Positions 16,202 through 23,459 of a stretch of 64,000 nt of DNA are shown piece after piece. Under the pieces are notes generated by a model. It had not been told where the DNA came from, searched no databases, and was given only the letters and a program-made list of their open reading frames with translations. The stretch comes from Gemmatimonadota bacterium (GTDB lineage: Bacteria; Latescibacterota; UBA2968; UBA8231). The stretch covers positions 51,390 through 115,389 of the forward strand of contig VXOR01000019.1 of the NCBI GenBank assembly GCA_009840005.1, in the 5' to 3' direction. Made by a program: the position numbers and the translations under genes. Each line of letters starts with the position of its first letter. Positions within the stretch are counted from its first letter, which is position 1.

Positions 16202-17082
16202 AATGGATACTACCATGCTTAGGACTAATGACCGCCCTGTTGGGCACAATAGGCAACGCCGAGGAGATGCCAGACGACTCCTCCCGCATCGTCACCCTCG
16301 GCGGGACCATCACCGAGATCGTCTTCGCTCTGGGGGCCGGCGAGCGCGTAGTGGGCGTGGACGCCTCCAGCTCCTTCCCCGAGGCAGCCAACCAGTTGCC
16401 CAAGGTTGCCTATCACCGCCGCCTCTCGGCCGAGGGCGTCCTCTCGCTGAGGCCGACGCTCATCATCGCTACTACCGAAGCGGGACCTCCCGAAGCCATT
16501 CAACAGCTCGAGAGCGCCGGGGTAACGGTACTCGTCCTGCCCCACGAACCTACGGTAAAGAACGCCATCGCCACGATCGAACGCATCGCCGCCGCGTTGA
16601 ACGTCCCAGCGCGTGGCACAGCACTGATCCAAGCTCTCAAAAAGGATCTGAGTCAGGTACAATCCTCCATCCCACAAACAGCAGCCCAAGCCAAAATTCT
16701 CTTTCTCTACGCCCGCGGCCAAGGCACGCTGATGGTCGCCGGCCAAGACACCGCAGCCGATACCATGATCGGCTTGGCCGGTGGCATCAACGCCGTTCGG
16801 GGCTATAGCGGATATAAGCCGCTCACCTCAGAAGCGGCCGTAGCCGCAGCGCCCGATCTCATCCTGCTCATGGACAGTGGACTAGAGAGCATCGGCGGTG
16901 CCCAAGGGCTTTGGCAATTACCGGGGCTTGCGCTGACGCCAGCGGGGCAACAAGGCCGTGTTCTGTCGATGGACGGGCTCTTCTTGTTGGGATTTGGCCC
17001 CCGTTTGGGCCAAGCGGCTCTGGCGTTGAATGAAGCTTTGTACGAAGTCCCACGTAAAACGGAAAACAATGACGTCGATTGA
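16198..17082 (+). CDS. hmuT: HmuT-type periplasmic haem-binding protein of an ABC importer
   Basis: A 294-residue class III solute-binding protein with a signal peptide (WILPCLGLMTALLGTIGNAE). It contains the TEIVFALGAGERVVGVD motif of the BtuF/FecB fold and VAYHRRLSAEGVLSLRPTLI, in which Tyr72 matches the conserved haem-coordinating tyrosine of HmuT/PhuT/ShuT proteins. It would collect haem in the periplasm and deliver it to HmuUV. Its start overlaps the hmuS stop by four bases, and its end overlaps hmuU by 14 bases. Confidence 0.9.
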   Translation: MKWILPCLGLMTALLGTIGNAEEMPDDSSRIVTLGGTITEIVFALGAGERVVGVDASSSFPEAANQLPKVAYHRRLSAEGVLSLRPTLIIATTEAGPPEAIQQLESAGVTVLVLPHEPTVKNAIATIERIAAALNVPARGTALIQALKKDLSQVQSSIPQTAAQAKILFLYARGQGTLMVAGQDTAADTMIGLAGGINAVRGYSGYKPLTSEAAVAAAPDLILLMDSGLESIGGAQGLWQLPGLALTPAGQQGRVLSMDGLFLLGFGPRLGQAALALNEALYEVPRKTENNDVD

Positions 17083-18184
17083 AGCGACTGACTCTTCCTT
17101 GCGCCAAACCAGTCGCCGCTTGTTGCCCAAGGTTTCAGTCGGTGAAAAAGGCACCCTAGGTTTGATGCTCCTAACAGTCTTGTTGGGACTACTGAGCATA
17201 GTGTGCCTAGGAACGGGTGCTGTCTCCGTGGCCCCCAGCCAAGTGCTGGCCATACTCGGTAAAAGGCTGGACCTGACCCTGCCCTACGCTTTTGAACCTC
17301 ACCACGAGGCCATCGTCCTGAGCATTCGCCTGCCGCGCATTCTGCTGGGGATCTTGATCGGCGGTGGCCTCGCCGTTGCGGGTGCTGCCATGCAGGGTCT
17401 GTTTCGCAATCCCCTAGCCGATCCCGGCCTCATCGGCGTTTCCAGCGGCGCAGCAGTCGCCGCAGTGGCGACCATTGTTCTCGGAGCGACTGTGCTGGAT
17501 TTCGCTACCCAAGCACTGGGGCCTTTTGCCCTGTCCATCGCCGCTTTTGGCGGCGGTGCCGCTACGACCTTGCTGGTCTATCGCCTGTCGCTAGTCCACG
17601 GCACGGTCTCCGTATCCACCATGCTGCTGGCCGGTATCGCCATCAACGCCGTGGCCGGAGCCATCACCGGGGTATTCACTTTCGTGGCGGACGACGCCCA
17701 ACTCCGCAGCCTGACGTTCTGGAGCATGGGCAGTCTCGGCGGAGCTACCTGGCCGGCGGTGGCTGCGGCTGCGCCGTTCACCGACCTTGCGACCCTAGCG
17801 GTGTTGCGCTACGCCCGTCCCCTCAACGCCCTGCTGCTAGGCGAGGCCGAAGCTGGCCATCTCGGCTGCAACGTCGAGCGCCTCAAGCGTTCAGTCGTCC
17901 TCTTAGTCGCTTTGTCCGTGGGAGCAGCGGTCGCCGTGGCCGGCATTATTGGCTTTGTCGGTCTAGTCGTGCCCCACCTGTTGCGCCTCACCTTGGGACC
18001 AGACCACCGCTTTCTGCTCCCTGGTGCCGCCCTTTTGGGCGCTAGCCTGCTCCTCGGAGCGGACCTCATCGCCCGCACATTGGTCGCCCCGGCTGAACTC
18101 CCCATCGGCATTGTGACGGCGATCATCGGCGGTCCCTTCTTCATGTACTTGCTGCAGCGCGGACGGCGCTTGGGAAAATTCTGA
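17069..18184 (+). CDS. hmuU: HmuU-type permease of the haem ABC importer
   Basis: A 371-residue inner-membrane protein of the FecCD/BtuC permease family with about ten hydrophobic helices. Family motifs are clear: LRLPRI-type start of the core (SIRLPRILLGILIGGGLAVA), GAAMQGLFRNPLADPGLIGV, and GIIGFVGLVVPHLLR, the coupling region. The ATG at 17069 is preferred over an earlier in-frame ATG at 17030 inside hmuT. The stop overlaps the hmuV start (TGATG), so permease and ATPase are coupled. It moves haem from HmuT into the cytoplasm. Confidence 0.92.
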   Translation: MTSIEATDSSLRQTSRRLLPKVSVGEKGTLGLMLLTVLLGLLSIVCLGTGAVSVAPSQVLAILGKRLDLTLPYAFEPHHEAIVLSIRLPRILLGILIGGGLAVAGAAMQGLFRNPLADPGLIGVSSGAAVAAVATIVLGATVLDFATQALGPFALSIAAFGGGAATTLLVYRLSLVHGTVSVSTMLLAGIAINAVAGAITGVFTFVADDAQLRSLTFWSMGSLGGATWPAVAAAAPFTDLATLAVLRYARPLNALLLGEAEAGHLGCNVERLKRSVVLLVALSVGAAVAVAGIIGFVGLVVPHLLRLTLGPDHRFLLPGAALLGASLLLGADLIARTLVAPAELPIGIVTAIIGGPFFMYLLQRGRRLGKF

Positions 18185-18975
18185 TGCTTGAAGGCCGCAA
18201 TATACACGTAGTCTTGGATGGGAACGTCCTGCTGGAAGATGTGTCTATCCACATGCGCCCCGGCGAAGTGGTGGCCGTCTTAGGACCTAATGGCGCTGGC
18301 AAATCCACCCTGTTGAAAGTATTGTGCGGGGATTTGTCCCCCACCAAGGGAACGGTGTCGATGGAAGGACGAGCACTGGCATCTTGGGACAAAAAGGCCA
18401 GCGCCCAAATCCGCGCGGTCTTGCCGCAACAATCCAGCCTGAGTTTTCCCTTCCGCGTACTCGAAGTAGCACTCATGGGCCGAAGCCCCCATCTGCGCGG
18501 CCCTGAAACGCAGCAGGATTACGCCATTGCGAGAGCAGCCTTGCAAGAGGCCGGCGTCGACCACCTAGAGGATCGCCTCTATCCAACGCTGTCGGGAGGA
18601 GAAGGTCAGCGCGTGCATCTCGGACGAGTACTGGCGCAAATCTGGGAAGCGGTGGACGAGAAGCCGCGCTATCTGCTGCTAGACGAACCCACGTCCAGCT
18701 TAGACTTGGCCCACCAACACCACACCCTAACCGTGGCGCGGGCCTTTGCCGAGCGGCAAGTGGGCGTACTCGTGGTACTCCACGACCTCAATTTAGCAGC
18801 TCAATACGCCGATCGCGTCCTGCTGCTGAAAGCGGGCCGCGAAGTAGCCACAGGCCCTCCTGAGCAAGTGCTACAAGCCGAAATAATAGAAGCTGTTTAC
18901 GAAATCCCAATAACGGTTATTCCCCACCCCCACAGTTCCTGTCCACTCGTCGTTCCCGCAGCTAATTTTACCTGA
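18184..18975 (+). CDS. hmuV: HmuV ATPase of the haem ABC importer
   Basis: A 263-residue ABC ATPase. Walker A is GPNGAGKST, the Q-loop sits in LPQQSSLSF, the signature is LSGGEGQRVHLGR, Walker B is YLLLDEPTSSLD and the switch histidine is in VLHDLNLAAQYADRV. Length and motifs match HmuV/FecE-type ATPases. It is the last gene of the hmuSTUV unit and ends 17 bases from the convergent dipeptidase gene. Confidence 0.92.
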   Translation: MLEGRNIHVVLDGNVLLEDVSIHMRPGEVVAVLGPNGAGKSTLLKVLCGDLSPTKGTVSMEGRALASWDKKASAQIRAVLPQQSSLSFPFRVLEVALMGRSPHLRGPETQQDYAIARAALQEAGVDHLEDRLYPTLSGGEGQRVHLGRVLAQIWEAVDEKPRYLLLDEPTSSLDLAHQHHTLTVARAFAERQVGVLVVLHDLNLAAQYADRVLLLKAGREVATGPPEQVLQAEIIEAVYEIPITVIPHPHSSCPLVVPAANFT

Positions 18976-18991
18976 CCCTTGCATACGCTCC

Positions 18992-20080
18992 CTACGGCAG
19001 GTACGAGGTGTAGAACCGGTGCCAGTTCCCGTACATGACGTTGGCGACGTCCTCGCTGCCGTAGCCGCGGCGCTCGAGAATTGGGACGAGCTTCCCGTAG
19101 TCGGCTACGCTGTCGATCTCGAACGGGGCCCCGTCGATCCCCCCTTGGCCGTCGGTGTCGCCGCCGATCCCCGCGTGCCGGGAGTTGCCAACTAGCTGGC
19201 AGACGTGATCGACGTGGTTGGCGATATGCTCCAAGGTCACTTCTTCTCGCGCGTAGTACTCCCGCCGCGAGAAATCTGCGGTGCGGGCCCAGTCGAGATC
19301 CTGCTTCTCGCGCAGCATCCAAGTGTCCATCGAGGCCCCGACGACGCCGTCCCGCTCGATCACCGCCCTGATCTGCTCGTCGCTGAACTGGCGCTCTCCC
19401 GGGGCCAAGGCGCGGCAGTTTTGATGGCTCGCCAAGATCGGGCCGGAGTAATGATCGAGTGCTTCCCAGAAACTGCGGTCGGCGATGTGCGTCATGTCGA
19501 GCAGCATGCCGCAGGCCTCCATCTCCCGCAGCAACTCCGGTCCCGGAGGCAGTAGCCCTCCCTCGGTCCCGGTCCCAGTGCCGTGGGCGTAGCGGCTGCG
19601 GCCGTAGTGCGTCAGGCTGACCACGCGCACCCCGTCGTCCCACCACTCCCCTACCTGCCCCGGCGTCAGGATCGGGTCGGCCCCCTCCATGCCGATCAGG
19701 AAGCCGACCGGCAGCCGGGAGTCCCCTGCCCGCTGCTCCCACTGCCCCGCGAGCTCGCGCAGTTGTCCAGCGGTGGTGACGACGACCGCTTCCTCAGTGC
19801 TCTCTAGGCCGCGGTACAGGGCGAGTTGCCCCTTCCCCGCGGCGTACACCACCTCCTTGCCGCGATACCCCGGCAGGATGCTGTCCTTGCGCATTCGCCG
19901 CGCCGCGATCTTCATCAGCGCACAGTACACCCCTCCTCTGCGCATCTCCGGGAGGCAGCCGAAGGGAATGTTGGAGGGGTTGGCATCGGCGGTGCGCAGC
20001 TCGTCGAGCGGAAGGGTCAGATCCCTGTTGAGACCGAGGGCACCGTGCGCCATCGGGTAGTCGCCATCGAAAATTAGCAC
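18992..20080 (-). CDS. membrane-dipeptidase-like protein (peptidase M19 family)
   Basis: A 362-residue amidohydrolase-fold protein of the renal dipeptidase family. Recognisable parts are FLIGMEGADPI, SLTHYGRSRYAHGTGTG, DMTHIADRSFWEAL with SHQNCRAL, and GIGGDTDG near the end. The N-terminal metal motif, normally HxD, reads FDGDYPM here, so one of the two first zinc ligands appears replaced by Asp. The enzyme may use a different metal set or have lost peptidase activity. The GTG start at 20080 is chosen because AGGAG lies seven bases upstream; the longer frame to 20239 has no such signal. It is transcribed away from the M81 peptidase gene. Confidence 0.75.
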   Translation of the reverse strand: MLIFDGDYPMAHGALGLNRDLTLPLDELRTADANPSNIPFGCLPEMRRGGVYCALMKIAARRMRKDSILPGYRGKEVVYAAGKGQLALYRGLESTEEAVVVTTAGQLRELAGQWEQRAGDSRLPVGFLIGMEGADPILTPGQVGEWWDDGVRVVSLTHYGRSRYAHGTGTGTEGGLLPPGPELLREMEACGMLLDMTHIADRSFWEALDHYSGPILASHQNCRALAPGERQFSDEQIRAVIERDGVVGASMDTWMLREKQDLDWARTADFSRREYYAREEVTLEHIANHVDHVCQLVGNSRHAGIGGDTDGQGGIDGAPFEIDSVADYGKLVPILERRGYGSEDVANVMYGNWHRFYTSYLP

Positions 20081-20343
20081 GGCTTTCTCCTTTCGTGGTC
20101 GGCAGTGTTTTCTACAGGATGTCGCGGTTCCGGTTTGCCAGGGCTGGCGGAACGATTCGGCAACCGTCCCTGACCGCTTGGGGAAAAGTAGCTTTGGAGG
20201 GGAGGCCGGGCAATCGCCTAGCCCCATGCCGGCAGGCATCCGTGCCCTGCAAGCGACCCTGAGACCGGGCTCCGGTTGGCCACCTTCTCCTCATTGGATA
20301 TGTTAAAGCCGCTGGGATTACAACCCATTACCCGAGCCATCCC

Positions 20344-21822
20344 ATGAAAGCCGCCCTCGCCCAGTTCATCTTCGAAAGCAACACCTTCGCCCCCGCCCTA
20401 GCGGAGATCGACCTTTTCAGGAAAGGGGGCGTCTTCCTCGCAGACGAAGCCCAAGTGCACGCCTGGGCCGCCGGAACCGACTCGCAGATGCACGGTAGCC
20501 TAAAGGTGCTGGCCGCAGCCGGCTGGGAAACCGCCCCCTGCTTCACCGCCGTCTGCGGCTCTCCCGCCGGACGCCTGAGCGCCGCCTGCTTTCGCGAGAT
20601 CAGCGACACCCTGCTCGACCGGGTCGCCGCCGCCATGCCGTTCGACGTTCTCATCCTCCACCTGCACGGGGCCGCAGCCGCCGACGGCGAGGACGATCCC
20701 GAGGGGTACCTCCTCGAAAAGGTGCGCACCGATCTCGGCTACCGCGGCCGGGTCGTGCTCTCCCTCGACCTACACGCCAACTTCACCCGCCGCATGCTGC
20801 AACACGCCGACGCGGTCACCGCGTACCGCACCTTCCCCCACATGGACTTCACCGCCACCGGCGAGCGCGCCGCGCGCTTGGCCCTGCACTCGGGGCCTTT
20901 CACTCGCGCCGCAGCCAAGGTGTCCGTCCTGATGCCACCGACGAATAGCACTCATTTCGAGGGCCACCTGTGCGACCTGCTCACCCGCGCCCGCGAGCTG
21001 GAACGGCAGCACGAAAACGTCCTCGACGTCTGCATCCTGTCGGTGCAGCCCTGGATGGACATCGACGAACTCGGCGCCTCCGTGGTCGTCACCGCCACCG
21101 CAGGAGGCGTCCCCCTCGATGAGCTGCAGAAGCTCGCCGGCGAGTGGTACGCCCAGCGGCACCATTGGAGAAGCCGGCTCACCCCCTGGCCGGAGATCCT
21201 GCAGAAGCTTCGGCACAAGGGGCCGGATCCCTATGTGCTGGCCGACACCGCGGACGCGACCTCCGGGGGCTCCCCCGGCCACAGTGCCGAGGCCCTGCGA
21301 CGGCTGTTGCCGCTCCGCGAAGAGCTACCCGGCAAGGTGCTGCTCTGGGTGGTCGATCCGGGCACCGTCGCCGCGGCCCGTCGCGGGGCGACCCACTTCA
21401 CCACCGGCGACCCGCCGGTCTCTTGGGAAGGGCGCGTGATCTGGACGGGCGAGGGCAACTACAAGACCCGCGGCGGAGCCTACACGGGCCAGACCTTCTC
21501 AATGGGGGAAGCCGCGGTCATCGAGTCGGGGCAGATCCAGCTCGTCGCCTGCTCGTACCCGGCGATGACTCCGGATCCGGCTTTCTACGAGTGCGTCGGG
21601 CTGCAGCCGGATGCCGCCCTCGCGGTCATGGTCAAGAACATGACCGGGTGGATGGCGGCCTTTAGTGCCCCCTGGGAGCGCGGCCTGCTGTTCGACGGCC
21701 CCGGGGTCTGCACCTTGGACTTTGCCTCCATTCCGTTCACGGGAAGCGGCCGCGGGCTCTGGCCCGTCGATCCGAACCCGGCGAATCCGCTAGCGATCTG
21801 GGAACCGGATGCCGCCGACTGA
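20344..21822 (+). CDS. M81-family metallopeptidase (MlrC-like)
   Basis: A 492-residue protein of the MlrC family, named for linearised-microcystin degradation but widespread in organisms that degrade other amides. It opens with ALAQFIFESNTFAP and contains the paired metal-site regions ILHLHGAAAADGEDDPEGYL and LSLDLHANFTRRML, then TFPHMDFTATGERAA and, in the C-terminal domain, LADTADATSGGSPGHS. A weak promoter (TTGGCC at 20276 and TATGTT at 20299, 17 bases apart) lies upstream. It is divergent from the M19-like gene, and the two may act on the same peptide or amide substrate, which is inference. Confidence 0.85.
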   Translation: MKAALAQFIFESNTFAPALAEIDLFRKGGVFLADEAQVHAWAAGTDSQMHGSLKVLAAAGWETAPCFTAVCGSPAGRLSAACFREISDTLLDRVAAAMPFDVLILHLHGAAAADGEDDPEGYLLEKVRTDLGYRGRVVLSLDLHANFTRRMLQHADAVTAYRTFPHMDFTATGERAARLALHSGPFTRAAAKVSVLMPPTNSTHFEGHLCDLLTRARELERQHENVLDVCILSVQPWMDIDELGASVVVTATAGGVPLDELQKLAGEWYAQRHHWRSRLTPWPEILQKLRHKGPDPYVLADTADATSGGSPGHSAEALRRLLPLREELPGKVLLWVVDPGTVAAARRGATHFTTGDPPVSWEGRVIWTGEGNYKTRGGAYTGQTFSMGEAAVIESGQIQLVACSYPAMTPDPAFYECVGLQPDAALAVMVKNMTGWMAAFSAPWERGLLFDGPGVCTLDFASIPFTGSGRGLWPVDPNPANPLAIWEPDAAD

Positions 21823-22169
21823 GCTGGGTGCCGAAGGTCTGCCACTCCTGTATTTTGCACCCCTCTTGACATTTGGTTATGGTTGTCGGAGTCTATTACT
21901 ACGTGCGAAATATGGTAAGTATTTGAAAACGACAGGTTCCAGTCCTGCTATTTTCGTAACTGACTGCTCAACAACGAGTTGTGCCGATTAAATTTTGGGA
22001 ATGGAAAATCCCAATTTTCAATCCGTATTCTTCTGGTTTTCCTATGAGAAGCGCTACCAGAAAATCCCGATTTGGGACAAACCCGTCGTCTTCAAGTAAG
22101 TAGCGGCCGTCCGACACGGAGCGGCGAGAGCGCACGCCAGTGATGACTCTGCAAACAAAGGAGAAACCG
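21823..22169. other. gene-free 347-base stretch
   Basis: AT-richer than its surroundings. A minus-strand frame (22228-21968) contains YLLEDDGFVPN, which resembles the start of YjlB-like cupins, but then loses any pattern; at most a decayed fragment. A short stretch near 21910-21958 has tRNA-like words (GGTTCCAGTCC) but cannot fold into a full tRNA. The end of the stretch carries the AAAGGAG ribosome-binding site for the DUF2188 gene. Confidence 0.4.
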
Positions 22170-22394
22170 ATGTCTAGGAAAAATCTACACGTGGTGCCCA
22201 AGGATGGAAAATGGAGTGTGAGGCGCACCGGATCATCGCGGTCTTCGGGAATTTACAACACTCAGAGAGAGGCCGTCGAGAAGGCCATGCAAATTGCTAG
22301 AAACCAACATGTGGAACTGTACATCCATGGCCGCGATGGACGAATCAGGGAGCGCAATTCATACGGTAGAGATCCGTATCCTCCGAAGGGTTAG
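22170..22394 (+). CDS. DUF2188 small protein
   Basis: A 74-residue protein of the DUF2188 family, recognisable from KNLHVVPKDGKWSVRRTGSS, the middle QREAVEKAMQIARNQHVELY and IHGRDGRIRERNSYG near the end. The fold is a small alpha/beta unit resembling a double-stranded-RNA- or peptide-binding module, and its function is not established. The ATG at 22170 has AAAGGAG upstream; an earlier ATG at 22140 has none. Its stop lies three bases before the next gene, so the two are co-transcribed. Base composition is lower in GC than the neighbouring chromosome, suggesting transfer. Confidence 0.8.
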   Translation: MSRKNLHVVPKDGKWSVRRTGSSRSSGIYNTQREAVEKAMQIARNQHVELYIHGRDGRIRERNSYGRDPYPPKG

Positions 22395-22397
22395 AAA

Positions 22398-23027
22398 TTG
22401 CCCGAGCTTCCTTTCGAGAGATGTGTCTTCGTTAATTGCCCTTTCGATGAAGACTATGAACCAATTTTACAAGCTATTCTCTTCTGCATCCTTTATTTGG
22501 ATTTTCATCCCAGGATTTCAACGGAACGAAGTGACTCTCTGGAAAGCAGGATAGAAAAAATCCGAGACTTAATAAAGGACTCCAAATATTCCATACACGA
22601 TCTGAGTAGATGTCAGGCGACAAAAGAGGGAGAATACTTCAGGTTAAACATGCCTTTTGAACTTGGAATAGATTATGTATGCCGGCAGTATTCTGGTGGG
22701 AAAAGAGGTGAAAAAAAGAGCCTTGTTCTGGAGGAAAAGAAATACAGGTATCTGGCCGCGATTTCTGATCTCTCAGGTTTCGATATCCAGTCTCACGAAG
22801 GCAATCATCAGAAAGCCGTTAGAAAGGTACGCAATTGGCTTGTCAACGAGTCAGGCGAGAAAGCCGCCGGAGCGGCCAGAATCCTGAACGCCTACGCCGA
22901 CTTTCAAGAGTGGCACTATAAACGCCAACTGGAGGCCGGTTTCTCGGAAGAAGACATCCAAGATTATCCGACGAACGAACTTCTGGAGGCCATGAGACAG
23001 TGGATCGCGCAAGGGAGACCGGTTTGA
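22398..23027 (+). CDS. uncharacterised protein with FVNCPFD / LNMPFELG motifs, partner of the DUF2188 protein
   Basis: A 209-residue protein starting at a TTG with GAAGGG eight bases upstream. I recognise a widespread but unnamed family: CVFVNCPFDEDYEPILQAIL at the start, then FHPRISTERSD, KYSIHDLSR and the well-conserved FRLNMPFELGIDYVCRQYSG, followed by RYLAAISDLSGFDI. The opening strand and the IHDLSR/MPFELG region recall TIR-like or nucleoside-deoxyribosyltransferase-like alpha/beta folds that bind nucleotides, but this is my reading, not a proven assignment. The C-terminal 70 residues are helical (YPTNELLEAMRQWI). It follows the DUF2188 gene by three bases. Low GC content and a lone position between unrelated genes suggest a mobile two-gene cassette. 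Confidence 0.7.
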   Translation: MPELPFERCVFVNCPFDEDYEPILQAILFCILYLDFHPRISTERSDSLESRIEKIRDLIKDSKYSIHDLSRCQATKEGEYFRLNMPFELGIDYVCRQYSGGKRGEKKSLVLEEKKYRYLAAISDLSGFDIQSHEGNHQKAVRKVRNWLVNESGEKAAGAARILNAYADFQEWHYKRQLEAGFSEEDIQDYPTNELLEAMRQWIAQGRPV

Positions 23028-23153
23028 ATTTGGTATATGCCGGTTTCGAACGGATTGAGTGCCGCAGCCGCGCCTGCGGGCGGCACTCCGGCAAGTAAGG
23101 CCAATGAGTAGGGATCTCCCATTCCCGATGCTGCCCTGAAAAGGAGCATTGGA

Positions 23154-23402
23154 ATGAGTAACCTCGGCGATTCCAAGAGCCGTCCAAGCCTCCCCCGACT
23201 GATCTTCAATTCCGACGGCCACTCGACGACATACATCGCCTTCAAACCTCCGATCACGCCGGAGCAGGCCTGCCGCGACATCGAGGAGACCGCCAGCACC
23301 AATGTCGAGGTGTTCGTCAACTCCATGGACCGCGGCGACGAAACCTTTTCCCACCCCACCCAGTTCGGCAAAATCTACGGCCCAACGTCACCGAATGGAT
23401 AG
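23154..23402 (+). pseudogene. truncated N-terminal fragment of a larger uncharacterised protein
   Basis: An 82-residue frame with an AAGGAG ribosome-binding site. It reads LIFNSDGHSTTYIAFKPPIT, then CRDIEETASTNVEVFVNSMD and FSHPTQFGKIYGP. I associate this opening with a family of several hundred residues found in Planctomycetes- and Latescibacteria-like genomes, possibly glycoside-hydrolase-like. Here it stops after the first 80 residues and no continuation is found in any frame before the convergent gene ends at 23460. I infer 3' truncation. Confidence 0.45.
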
Positions 23403-23459
23403 TCAGGACTGCCTGCGCATCGAAGGAATCGAACTGGTAATCGCCTATTCGTGCGGGCG

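Noticed and set aside
21905..21960. tRNA-like words (GGTTCCAGTCC and a CGAAATA/TATTTTCG pairing)
   Set aside because: Only about 55 bases are available, no anticodon arm forms, and the acceptor pairing is imperfect, so it is not called a tRNA gene.
21968..22228. 86-residue minus-strand frame with YLLEDDGFVPN
   Set aside because: Only a short cupin-like word; the rest has no family pattern and no ribosome-binding site.
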